Positions 1 to 7,252 of a stretch of DNA of 27,441 bases are shown piece by piece. The stretch spans positions 225 to 27,665 of the forward strand of contig DCGZ01000183.1 in NCBI GenBank assembly GCA_002314675.1, in the 5' to 3' direction. The stretch is from Fibrobacter sp. UBA1765 (lineage in GTDB: Bacteria > Fibrobacterota > Fibrobacteria > Fibrobacterales > Fibrobacteraceae). Numbering within the stretch: the stretch's first letter is position 1; each line of letters begins with the position of its first letter. Below the pieces are notes generated by a model. It had not been told where the DNA came from, did not search any database, and saw only the letters and a list, made by a program, of their open reading frames with translations. Made by a program: the position numbers and the translations under genes.

Positions 1-590
1 CAACTGTTCATGATGAAGAGGCCCTTTGGAGTTTCGAAAACTAAACTTTGCTCGTGATCGAAGCTATCATCGCGATATTTGCCATTTTCTTTGACGGAGA
101 ATTTTGCACGACGGCCGATTTCTGATAGGCCCTGAGTTTTGTGCGGCACAAGGAACACGCCCGGCAAGATTTCGGAATCGCCTTCTAGATATTTAATGCG
201 GTCGGCAAAACGCTTGAGGAAACCCTTGTGAATGCCGATATAGGCGTTGACCGTAAAAAGCTTTAACAGCTTGACTTTGTGATAGCAGTTTTCTGCAGCG
301 GCACGGCGCAAATAGAAAGACGCAGAGCTATTGAGTTCAAAGAAGGCTGACATGCCGTCAGAGTGATCGTAATGGGCGTGGCTCAAGATTCCGCAATCGA
401 CTTTTGAAAGATCTACGTTCATTGCTGCTGCATTCTTAACGAACTTTTTGGAAGCGCCCGTGTCAAGAAGAATGTTCTTGCCGTTAAATTCAATATGGGC
501 GGCAAAGCCCCATTCCGGGCAAAGACGTACGCAGCCATTCGGATTTGCGAGTTCGCCAGCAATGTTGTCGATTAGAATCTGGATTTTCAT
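1..590 (-). CDS. Metallo-beta-lactamase-fold hydrolase (3' end cut by window edge)
   Basis: Read on the minus strand from an ATG at 590, the frame stays open to the window edge, giving about 196 residues and no stop. It begins MKIQILIDNIAGELANPNG and contains the metal-binding motif HAHYDH (in ILSHAHYDHSDG), the HxHxDH signature of the metallo-beta-lactamase fold. The order of segments, with an early NILLDTGAS strand and a later VPHKTQGL segment, suits the MBL subfamily annotated as dihydropteridine/RFAP-synthase-like hydrolases, but the substrate cannot be told. There is no signal peptide, so it is probably cytoplasmic. There is no SD; a TATAAT box ends 7 nt before the ATG, so the message is likely leaderless. 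The gene lies downstream of the ArfA-like ORF, separated from it by that ORF's internal terminator. Confidence 0.85.
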   Translation of the reverse strand, partial: MKIQILIDNIAGELANPNGCVRLCPEWGFAAHIEFNGKNILLDTGASKKFVKNAAAMNVDLSKVDCGILSHAHYDHSDGMSAFFELNSSASFYLRRAAAENCYHKVKLLKLFTVNAYIGIHKGFLKRFADRIKYLEGDSEILPGVFLVPHKTQGLSEIGRRAKFSVKENGKYRDDSFDHEQSLVFETPKGLFIMNS

Positions 591-597
591 GTGGGGA

Positions 598-626
598 ATT
601 ATAGAAGATACAAGGGCAAGATGCAA
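598..626 (-). promoter_or_regulatory. Promoter of the MBL-fold gene, leaderless type
   Basis: On the minus strand, TTGCAT (621-626), a 17-bp spacer and TATAAT (598-603) form a good sigma-70 promoter. Only 7 nt (591-597) separate the -10 box from the ATG at 590, so transcription should start at or next to the start codon. The TTGCAT lies in a dispersed 'cttgcatcttgc' motif that recurs upstream of other minus-strand genes. Confidence 0.6.
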
Positions 627-653
627 GAGGCAAGAAACTGTTTTCTCAGTATT

Positions 654-686
654 TAGATTCTTCGACTACGCTCATGACACGAAAGG
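654..686. repeat. Degenerate palindromic element
   Basis: The stretch gattcttcgactacgctc followed by atgac is a diverged copy of the genome's palindromic element (compare 1115-1147 and 5621-5653). It is followed by a separate hairpin, ttcccgg (728-734) against ccgggaa (741-747). The 591-813 interval otherwise holds only the promoter of the leftward gene. Confidence 0.45.
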
Positions 687-813
687 TTGAATATTCAGGA
701 TGTCGTAGCGAGAGGCAATTGCCGAGATTCCCGGTCAGGGCCGGGAACATGCTGTAATGAAGCTGGAAACGACGCGGTGCATAAGAGTTTGTGCCAAGCG
801 GATTCGTTATTTT

Positions 814-1026
814 CTAGGCACATTTTCTGTGATGATGCATTGCTTTCTGTGTGGCAAGGCAGTAAAAAAAATAATCCTCGAAGGATTTCGAGGACTTGAG
901 AGTTTTGCGATTGTAATGTTTCTTGTTTGGAATCACGCGGGGGCGAAGCGTTGCGCCGTTTGCGGATTCCGCGATGCGGAGCTTTCGGAGAATTTCCGGC
1001 TCCTTGGCTTTTGCCTTGTTTGCCAT
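814..1026 (-). CDS. ArfA-like small basic protein, ORF interrupted by its own terminator
   Basis: This ORF has 70 codons from an ATG at 1026, with a near-perfect SD, AGGAGG, 4-5 nt upstream (1032-1037). The protein is basic. Its core LRPRVIPNKKHYNRK (residues 27-41) resembles the ArfA core, FRQRV followed by NKKGKGSY.RK in E. coli, with a shorter middle; this comparison is from memory. An 8-bp hairpin followed by eight T residues lies inside the frame over codons 45-55, so most transcripts should end without a stop codon. That is the known behaviour of arfA and of Bacillus brfA: the factor is made only when trans-translation fails. The predicted product is about 52-55 residues, close to the active truncated ArfA. 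If correct, it would help release factor free stalled ribosomes. It sits 164 bp downstream of the EF-G-like gene on the same strand. Alternative: an unrelated small basic protein. Confidence 0.6.
   Translation of the reverse strand: MANKAKAKEPEILRKLRIAESANGATLRPRVIPNKKHYNRKTLKSSKSFEDYFFYCLATQKAMHHHRKCA
864..894 (-). terminator. Intrinsic terminator inside the ArfA-like ORF
   Basis: Minus-strand stem TCCTCGAA / TTCGAGGA (875-882 with 887-894), 8 perfect base pairs and a 4-nt loop, followed by TTA and then eight T residues (864-871). The T-run exists only in the minus direction. It lies 48 nt or more before the stop codon of the ORF that it terminates. Confidence 0.85.
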
Positions 1027-1041
1027 ATTAGCCTCCTGGAG

Positions 1042-1073
1042 AGAAATGTAGTAATTAAAGAGCCAGATGCAAG
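1042..1073 (-). promoter_or_regulatory. Possible promoter of the ArfA-like gene
   Basis: On the minus strand a TTGCAT (within the dispersed ttgcat motif, about 1067-1072) is followed after 16 bp by TACATT, then about 20 nt to the start codon with the strong SD in between. The -10 is only a moderate match. The gene could instead be read through from the EF-G-like gene upstream. Confidence 0.35.
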
Positions 1074-1114
1074 AGCAAGACGCAAGATATAGGAAATGCG
1101 AATTTAAACGTTTT

Positions 1115-1147
1115 CTGGATTGCTTCACTACACTCGCAACGACAAGG
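1115..1147. repeat. Palindromic element, type 1, intergenic
   Basis: The stretch ctggattgcttcactacact followed by cgcaacgacaagg matches the copies at 1651-1687 and 5621-5653 with a few changes. Here it lies between the EF-G-like gene and the ArfA-like ORF. Confidence 0.6.
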
Positions 1148-1190
1148 AAGGAGGAATGCTCAGGACGAGTTTTGGCGCAATGGCAAAATT

Positions 1191-3143
1191 CTATATGGCG
1201 CGATAATCTAGAAGGCGCGTGCTGTAGATTGCGGTACCCTTGCTGATGGAACGCACGGCCGTTGCATAGCCGAACAAGCCCTTGAGAGGGACTTCGGCAT
1301 AGAAGCTATGGATGTTTCCGTCGCCCTGGATTTCGCGCACTCGCCCACCACGGAACTGAACATCGCCCGTGAGGTTCCCGGCAAAGCGCGCAGGACACTC
1401 CGTGAAAAGTTCCATATAAGGTTCGTAGGCTTGGACCTTTGTTCGGTCAATGGAAAGCTTGAATGCATCGGCGACAACCTTCTTTAGCATTGGAGGCGGA
1501 AGTTCCGGAGTCATTTCTACAACATGAATTTCAAACTTCGCGCCAACAAGCGGCCCCTTGCCAAGTACGCCCGCAGAAGCGGTTTCTTCTAAAGACTCGC
1601 GAATTGCGGAAACGTAATGCTGAAACAATTCTCCATCGCTTTCCATATCACTGGATTGCTTCGCTCCATGAGCTCGCAATGACACGGCAGATTCAATTTC
1701 ATTTTCTTCAAAGTCGCCACGGTCACTTGCAGAAAATTCAACAGTTACATTGTGCGGACCGACTTGAAAACTGTTGCGGTAGTTTTGAACATTTGTCGAC
1801 AGGCGTTCAAGATACTGAACATCGGGTTCACTAGCGTGCACCTTGCAACCGAATTCTCGTTCAAGGCGCGATAGCAAAACTTCTTGCTGCACCTCACCCA
1901 CCGTATGCAAAATCCACGCACCAAGTTCTTCACGATACTCTACAGAGAACGAAGGATCCGTGCGGGCAAGCGCCTTTAAGCTTGTTGAAACCAGTTCAAA
2001 ATCTTCAGCGCTTTCACATTCCAAATGAGTCTGTAAAAGCGGCAAGTAATGTCCCGAAAAATCAAAGGCGTTACGCAATGTTTCGCCAGAAAGAGAAATG
2101 ACTTCTCCAAGCTTTAGTTCTCGCGTAGATTTTAAGGCGTATATATCGCCAGCCGCAATTTTTTCGACAGGTGTCAACAAGTTTGCGCGCATACGAGAAA
2201 ATTCAAAGCCACTTGGCCAGCTTTCTTTTTGCAAATCTGTATGCGAAAGAAACAGTGCCACTTCACCAGATTCCTTGAAACGGCGCAAACGGAATATGGA
2301 GCCAAGCTCGGAAGAATTGAAAGACGGTGGCTGCGGAGCAAAGAACGCAAGCGAAGTCATTAGGCTGCGTACAGCACGATTGTCCTTTGCGGAACCTGCA
2401 TAGCAAAGCACAAAGTCATCACTTGCAACAAGTTTTTCGAGACCCTTCAAAAGCTGCCTAGGCGAAATTTCCTTGCCATCAAGAGCCGCTTCCAAAATTT
2501 CATCATCTACATTCGAAACATGTTCGACAATTTCATTATAGTACTTTTCAAGTTCAGGGCACTCCCCCGCAATTTTTTGTGCGGCTTCACGACCATCGGC
2601 ATCATGAACAAGGCGTGTTTTGCTTAGGCAATCTATTGTAGAAACGATTTTCCCATTTTCATATTCCGGGAAAGACATAAGCACAGGGCGAACGCCAAAG
2701 GACTCTTCGAGGCTTACAAGAGTTTCATCCAATGAATAATCAGGATTATCGAGCTTATTGATAAATACAAACGTACGCAAGTTATGTTGACGCAACTTAC
2801 GCCATGCACTTTGCGTTTGCGTTTCAATGCCGCCACTTGCAGCAACTACAAGCACCGCAGAATTTGCAGCAGACAATGCCGAATCTACCTCGGCGCCAAA
2901 ATCAACATGGCCCGGAGTATCAATAAAGTTGAACCAAAGATTTTTCCATTCAAAATGCGCCACGCCAGATTCAATGGTAATGCCACGCTTTTTTTCTTCG
3001 GGCAGATAGTCCATTGTGGCAAGGCCATCTTCTACATCGCCAGGACGGCGAATTTCTGAAGCGGTAAAAAGAATGCGTTCCGAAAGAGTTGTCTTGCCGG
3101 CATCAACGTGGGCAAGAATTGCAATGTTACGAATCGGGTTCAT
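1191..3143 (-). CDS. EF-G/TetM-like translational GTPase
   Basis: 650 residues with all GTPase motifs: G1 AHVDAGKT (11-18), G2 RGIT (53-56), G3 DTPGH (75-79), G4 NKLD (129-132) and a G5-like SAK near residue 255. Domains II to V follow. Length and the AHVDAGKTTL form of G1 are closer to the ribosomal-protection (TetM/TetO) group, about 640 residues, than to canonical EF-G of about 690-700, but the DYLPEEKKRGITIE segment is EF-G-like, so I call it an EF-G paralogue of unknown role. It should bind the ribosomal A site and hydrolyse GTP. The reading frame includes a palindromic element (1651-1687) that adds the residues SLRAHGAKQSS in domain IV. It lies 29 bp downstream of the CotH gene and may share its transcript. 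I see no resistance-specific context. Confidence 0.85.
   Translation of the reverse strand: MNPIRNIAILAHVDAGKTTLSERILFTASEIRRPGDVEDGLATMDYLPEEKKRGITIESGVAHFEWKNLWFNFIDTPGHVDFGAEVDSALSAANSAVLVVAASGGIETQTQSAWRKLRQHNLRTFVFINKLDNPDYSLDETLVSLEESFGVRPVLMSFPEYENGKIVSTIDCLSKTRLVHDADGREAAQKIAGECPELEKYYNEIVEHVSNVDDEILEAALDGKEISPRQLLKGLEKLVASDDFVLCYAGSAKDNRAVRSLMTSLAFFAPQPPSFNSSELGSIFRLRRFKESGEVALFLSHTDLQKESWPSGFEFSRMRANLLTPVEKIAAGDIYALKSTRELKLGEVISLSGETLRNAFDFSGHYLPLLQTHLECESAEDFELVSTSLKALARTDPSFSVEYREELGAWILHTVGEVQQEVLLSRLEREFGCKVHASEPDVQYLERLSTNVQNYRNSFQVGPHNVTVEFSASDRGDFEENEIESAVSLRAHGAKQSSDMESDGELFQHYVSAIRESLEETASAGVLGKGPLVGAKFEIHVVEMTPELPPPMLKKVVADAFKLSIDRTKVQAYEPYMELFTECPARFAGNLTGDVQFRGGRVREIQGDGNIHSFYAEVPLKGLFGYATAVRSISKGTAIYSTRLLDYRAI
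1651..1687. repeat. Palindromic element inside the EF-G-like gene
   Basis: The stretch ctggattgcttcgctccatg followed by agctcgcaatgacacgg is a type 1 element. It is read in frame on the minus strand as SLRAHGAKQSS, in a domain IV surface region, without breaking the ORF. Confidence 0.7.
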
Positions 3144-3172
3144 TTGTGGCTAAATGTTTTCAGCAATCTATG

Positions 3173-5209
3173 CTATCTAAATGTTGCCGAGTAAGTTTTA
3201 CCTGCCGTAATCGTTACAATGCGGGGATTTTCCCTGCTTCCGTCTTCCCAAGCAGAAAATACAGAGCTGCCCGTAGGAACAGCAGTTAGCTCCATCTTGT
3301 TTCCGCCAAGGAACTTGCCAGTGTAACTAGAACTCGGAAGTTTCATGCCTTCCATAAGGACCACGCCACCTCCATTTGCGGAAATCGTAATGGAAACAGG
3401 TTCGCTCAAGCCAAACTCCTTTTGATACTCGCCCCAAATAGCGCGATCGCGGGCACTCGACCATGTCACAAAGGAATTTCCATTTTCATCAAAACCGTGG
3501 CCATACTTTTCGCGAGGATACTTGCCCATATCGCGAGAGATTTCATTTGGATCCAGAGTCTTTGAAATTGCGCTAATTGCAGACATTACATTTTGATTAT
3601 TCAGGTAATGGTCATACATTACGGAAGCATGGTTTGCAAACATGCGCTTGAAATCATCATTCTGCATGAGCTTTACAAAGATCGTGTGGAAGCACTTTGC
3701 AGAAGCATTCCGAGAACACGGTGACGGACTGGAATCAAAAATGCTTCCACCACCCTTGCCTCCTTGACGAATCCAGTCAAACATGCTTGCGCCATCTGCC
3801 GAATAATACGAATTAAAGCCAGAAACAGCCCAATCCCAGCCAAAGCCATGATCCAAATCAAAGACCATAAACTTCCAGCCCTGATTCGGGGCTCTCCAGG
3901 CACGCACATTGTTATTTGGCCAGTCGCCGTTACGATAATAGATTTGAGCAGCCATGTAATCTGCATAGTTGCCCACGTCCATGATGCTCTTTATATATTC
4001 ATAGTTCTTGTTCTCTGAACCAGCAAAATCATTGCTTGCAATGAACTGAAGCATTTGCTCATATTCCGCCGAAGAACCGCCGCCTGCAGTAATGACATCA
4101 TCCACATGCTTAATGATATCAACCGTCTTGGAATCAATGCCGTAATTGGTTTCTACAAAATGCTCATTCAGCTTTTCGCGCATGTCGTGGATACCGTAAT
4201 ATTCGCCATTGTAGAACACTACAACCTGTCGGCTGCGCTGGTAATCAACACCGCTACCTTCGAGAAGGCTTGTAGCCATGGCATCTTCAAAATAGTCGCT
4301 CACAAAGCGGTTGCCATTATTGCGCAAGACAAACGCCTTGAACTTCTTGTTTTCTGGACGCGTTGCAAACAACGGGTACTTTAAACGGCCATCCTGATAC
4401 TGTTCACGCATAGAAATGCTCACGCTCTTTTTAGCGTAAGTGCGGCTCCAATGCCCCATCAACGAAATGCCTGCATTGATTTCCCAGGTCTTTGCCTGCG
4501 TGGAGCTTCCGTTTTCAAAATACTCCACATGAACCGGGTATTCAATATCTTCCATAAGGCCCGGAGGGCAATAGTCTGGATTGCTACCTTCACAAGAAGT
4601 TGACCTTATGTAATTCTTGGAAAAGAATTCTGGAGAAACACTTACGGCAACAACAGGCATGTTGACATTTTCCCTAATGAAAAATGTTTCAGTCGCCGTA
4701 TCGACCGGAGCCCCATTGCTATACGAAATGCAGCGAACTACGGTATTGCTTGAGATATTGCGTTCGCTATTGAATTCAGGAGTATTTTCTGTAGGAAGGG
4801 AACCATCGAAAGTACAACGGAGCGTCCCCTGAGGATTCAACTTGACTTCGTTTTGATAGAAGCCGCCATGAATGCCGAGGAGATTTGGCCATTCCTTATT
4901 TGTAGCCGGTTTTTCTTCTTTTATGGACGAACTTGAATTTACCGGACTATTCGGATTAACCGGATTTTCAGGGATTTGATTTCCTGGAATAACACTGGAA
5001 CTTGATTGAGGCAGATTTTCAACAATGCTTGAACTACTTGGTATTTCGCCTTCAATCAAAGCCGAAGAAACTTGAGGATTTTCTTCGCCAATGATATCCT
5101 CTGGCCCGCCATTTGGACCGGATGAGGAATCACTGGAACAAGCATTTACACCTAGCAAGGTAAACGCAAAAGCTGTACATAGCCCTGCTTTATAAAAACC
5201 TGATTTCAT
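3173..5209 (-). CDS. CotH-kinase-family lipoprotein
   Basis: 678 residues. A signal peptide ends at the lipobox VNAC (Cys24), so this is a surface or periplasmic lipoprotein. A Ser/Pro/Asn-rich linker (about 25-105) is typical of Fibrobacter lipoproteins. Next comes a chitobiase C-terminal-like Ig domain (about 112-178, with CTFDGSLPTENTP), then the CotH domain (about 225-570) with GHWSRTYAKKS, LRNNGNRF, YYGIHDMREKLNEHF and the metal-binding DLDHGFGWDW near 451-460. The C-terminal 85 residues form a small beta domain with GGGVVLMEG and FSAWEDGS, like bacterial surface B-repeats. CotH proteins are atypical kinases that act on secreted proteins in spores; related lipoproteins are common in cellulose degraders, where the target is unknown. 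The start ATG has the SD-like GAGG upstream. Confidence 0.85.
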   Translation of the reverse strand: MKSGFYKAGLCTAFAFTLLGVNACSSDSSSGPNGGPEDIIGEENPQVSSALIEGEIPSSSSIVENLPQSSSSVIPGNQIPENPVNPNSPVNSSSSIKEEKPATNKEWPNLLGIHGGFYQNEVKLNPQGTLRCTFDGSLPTENTPEFNSERNISSNTVVRCISYSNGAPVDTATETFFIRENVNMPVVAVSVSPEFFSKNYIRSTSCEGSNPDYCPPGLMEDIEYPVHVEYFENGSSTQAKTWEINAGISLMGHWSRTYAKKSVSISMREQYQDGRLKYPLFATRPENKKFKAFVLRNNGNRFVSDYFEDAMATSLLEGSGVDYQRSRQVVVFYNGEYYGIHDMREKLNEHFVETNYGIDSKTVDIIKHVDDVITAGGGSSAEYEQMLQFIASNDFAGSENKNYEYIKSIMDVGNYADYMAAQIYYRNGDWPNNNVRAWRAPNQGWKFMVFDLDHGFGWDWAVSGFNSYYSADGASMFDWIRQGGKGGGSIFDSSPSPCSRNASAKCFHTIFVKLMQNDDFKRMFANHASVMYDHYLNNQNVMSAISAISKTLDPNEISRDMGKYPREKYGHGFDENGNSFVTWSSARDRAIWGEYQKEFGLSEPVSITISANGGGVVLMEGMKLPSSSYTGKFLGGNKMELTAVPTGSSVFSAWEDGSRENPRIVTITAGKTYSATFR

Positions 5210-5273
5210 TTTTCTACCTCAAGCTTTAAATCTTTTAAAGGAAATATAAATTTCTTACCACCAATCGTTTTAC

Positions 5274-5300
5274 AAAAAATAAAAAACGCATAAAATGCGT
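5274..5300 (-). terminator. Terminator after the AlkD-like gene
   Basis: Minus-strand hairpin ACGCAT-TTT-ATGCGT (5286-5300) followed by a T-rich tract (5274-5285). It lies just past the stop at 5309. Confidence 0.75.
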
Positions 5301-5308
5301 GACACCCG

Positions 5309-6184
5309 TTACACTTTCAAGGTTCTTAAATAAGCCTTTTGTTCATCTGTGATTCTATAGCTTTCAATGGCTTTTTGAATTGTCTTGTTGTGAGTCCAAT
5401 TGTCTAGAGTCTGTTTTTGAATGAATGGCAAAGTGGAATCGTACTGTTTTGCAAGGGCCGTTGCAAAGTACCAGGCAATCATCATGTTAATGTAATATTC
5501 TTTGGAACGGATTTTCGAAACGATCTTTAAGTATTCTGGCTTAAAGTCTTCATCCAGGAAGAATGTCATGAGCATTTCTATGCCAAAGCGGATTGCGTAG
5601 ACGTGAATTTTTTCACTGTTCTGGATTGCTTCGCTACGCTCGCAATGACAAGGAGAAAGCGGTTCGCAATGACTAGGCGAAAATGATTCGCTGCGACAAG
5701 AAGGAATCGGTTCATTGTGACTAAGGGGAAATGGTTCGCTGCGACAAGGGTTGGCGCTCTCATTTTTTAGGGCGTCTAAAGAAACCTTGCCGGTAAGCCA
5801 GATTTTGATTTGCTGCAATAGGCGCTTCTTGTTTTCCCTGGTCTTTCCAAAGATCTTTGGAGAAAGCTGGTCGCAAGTTGCCCAGTTATTGACAAATGGC
5901 AAAAAGCGATTCACATAATCCATAGCCTTGCCAAAATCCTTGATGCCACTCAATATGAAAGTATGCAACTGGTTTTCGTCATAATACCTGTGAGGTAAAA
6001 CCGATAGAAATTCATCAACGTCTTCACGCTTGGCCATTTCCTTTGCAAGGCTACGAAGTGCAGGCGTTCTAACGCCAATTACAGTTTCTGGATCTACATT
6101 CGGAATAAGCTTGCAGTGGAATTCACGGAACTTTAGGTCCTGGAGTTCAAAAAGCCTGGATTTGATTTCTTCATTGATGTTCAT
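5309..6184 (-). CDS. AlkD-like DNA alkylation repair protein with in-frame repeat insertion
   Basis: Started at the ATG at 6184 (MNINEEIKSRL), 291 residues; an upstream TTG at 6214 is less likely. HEAT-like helical repeats of the DNA_alkylation_repair family are shown by IGVRTPALRSLAKE, NNWATCDQLSPKIF and EYYINMMIAWYFATALAKQY. AlkD proteins excise N3- and N7-alkylated purines without base flipping; many relatives are uncharacterised. Family members of this type are usually about 230-240 residues. The surplus is an insertion of about 55 residues between VSLDALKNE and KIHVYAIRFG. It consists of five 8-residue units (CRSEPFPL, SHNEPIPS, CRSESFSP, SHCEPLSP, CHCERSEA) and comes from a palindromic element plus a 24-bp tandem array. 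Both flanks of the fold are intact, so the protein may still be active. No SD is visible. Confidence 0.85.
   Translation of the reverse strand: MNINEEIKSRLFELQDLKFREFHCKLIPNVDPETVIGVRTPALRSLAKEMAKREDVDEFLSVLPHRYYDENQLHTFILSGIKDFGKAMDYVNRFLPFVNNWATCDQLSPKIFGKTRENKKRLLQQIKIWLTGKVSLDALKNESANPCRSEPFPLSHNEPIPSCRSESFSPSHCEPLSPCHCERSEAIQNSEKIHVYAIRFGIEMLMTFFLDEDFKPEYLKIVSKIRSKEYYINMMIAWYFATALAKQYDSTLPFIQKQTLDNWTHNKTIQKAIESYRITDEQKAYLRTLKV
5621..5653. repeat. Palindromic element inside the AlkD-like gene
   Basis: A clean type 1 element, ctggattgcttcgctacgct followed by cgcaatgacaagg, read in frame on the minus strand as CHCERSEAIQ. It abuts the 24-bp tandem array. Confidence 0.8.
5643..5757. repeat. 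Five degenerate 24-bp tandem repeats in the AlkD-like gene
   Basis: Units begin at 5643, 5667, 5691, 5715 and 5739, each of the form (c/t)(a/t)(a/g)(t/c)GAC-a/t-a-g followed by a purine-rich stretch and ggttcg or a variant. The period of 24 bp equals 8 codons, so changes in copy number keep the frame. The first unit overlaps the end of the palindromic element, which suggests the array grew from it. Confidence 0.8.
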
Positions 6185-6260
6185 GTTTACTAATTTAGCA
6201 TATAAATACGCCAACTAAATTAAGTTTACCAACACAAGTTTTAGGCAAAAGGAATTTTCA

Positions 6261-7160
6261 ATGACAACAAGAACAAAATATGCTTTAGCCATTGCGCTTA
6301 TCTCAGCATTTATTGCCTATGGCACTCAGGCAAAAAATGAACCAGCAAAAAAGGAACAGACCAAAAAGGAAGCTCCACAGGAACCTGTGAAAGTTGAAGT
6401 CCAAAACGCCGAATACAAGACAATGACTCTTGCCTCTGGCGCAACAGTCACCTGGATCAAGGATAACCCTGATGACAAGAAAAATCCTCGCGATCTCTTT
6501 AGCGACGCTAGCGATTCCCTGTACAATAGCCTCGGCCTTGCAGATGGAATCCCGGCTTCTGTAAGCACATTCCTTTTGAACATAGATGGTTCTTCCTACA
6601 TTCTTTTTGATGCGGGTCTTGGTAGCTTTGGCGGCCAAACGTCAAGGCACCTGAATGAACTTGGCGTAAACCCAGATGACATTAAGCTTGTTTACCTTAC
6701 ACACTTGCATGTCGACCATATTTCTGGCCTTGTGAACAAGAGCGAAAAGGGCTTTGAAAAAGTCTTTAAGAATGCAGCAGTCTATGTAGGCAAGGTGGAA
6801 CGCGACGCATGGATGAATGACATTGAAAAGAACGATTTGCAAAAGGGCATTCTCGGCGTATATAGCGACAGTCTCCATTTATTCAACTTTGGCGATACCT
6901 TGCCGCACAACGTAGAAACAATCGATGCTATCGGGCACACTCCGGGCCATACCGTTTTCCGTTACAACGAACTCCTTGTAATTGGTGACTTGATGCATGG
7001 CTATGCACTACAAATCAACCACCCGGAAATCAATTCCAACTTCGACATGGACAAGGAAAAATCCATTGAAAGCCGCAAGCGCATTCTTGAATACGCAAAG
7101 GCAAACAAGCTTACAATGGCCGGCATGCACGCTCCTGCTCCTGGCTTTGTGAACGAATAA
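6261..7160 (+). CDS. Exported metallo-beta-lactamase-fold hydrolase
   Basis: 299 residues. The N-terminal signal peptide (TKYALAIALISAFIAYGTQA) is followed by a Lys/Glu-rich spacer, so the enzyme is periplasmic or secreted. Zinc-binding motifs are complete: THLHVDH (HxHxDH), GHTPGH, GDLMH and a terminal GMHAPAPG. The domain starts with ASVSTFLLNIDGSSYILFDAGLG. This resembles the MBL group that includes lactonases and other secreted hydrolases; the substrate is not evident. The start has an SD-like AAAGGA about 8 nt upstream. It is divergent from the AlkD-like gene, with about 75 bp between start codons, and a strong hairpin terminator follows. Confidence 0.88.
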   Translation: MTTRTKYALAIALISAFIAYGTQAKNEPAKKEQTKKEAPQEPVKVEVQNAEYKTMTLASGATVTWIKDNPDDKKNPRDLFSDASDSLYNSLGLADGIPASVSTFLLNIDGSSYILFDAGLGSFGGQTSRHLNELGVNPDDIKLVYLTHLHVDHISGLVNKSEKGFEKVFKNAAVYVGKVERDAWMNDIEKNDLQKGILGVYSDSLHLFNFGDTLPHNVETIDAIGHTPGHTVFRYNELLVIGDLMHGYALQINHPEINSNFDMDKEKSIESRKRILEYAKANKLTMAGMHAPAPGFVNE

Positions 7161-7175
7161 ATTTTAAGGAAAAGC

Positions 7176-7208
7176 AAAAGCCCAGTTCAAACGAACTGGG
7201 CTTTTTTT
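7176..7208 (+). terminator. Strong intrinsic terminator
   Basis: Nine-bp stem GCCCAGTTC / GAACTGGGC (7180-7188 with 7193-7201), loop AAAC, then seven T residues. The A-run upstream also gives a T-run on the other strand, so it can serve the convergent gene that ends at 7253. Confidence 0.92.
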
Positions 7209-7252
7209 GATATCAACAATCTTGCTAAACCAAAATCAAATGCCAAAAAAAA

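Noticed and set aside
687..1092. Plus-strand frames over the ArfA-like ORF
   Set aside because: They lack SDs and motifs and run across repeats; the minus-strand ORF has a consensus SD and a motif-bearing core.
5643..5757. Regular repeats that could be taken for a CRISPR array
   Set aside because: The 24-bp units are contiguous with no spacers, are degenerate and are in frame with a coding sequence.
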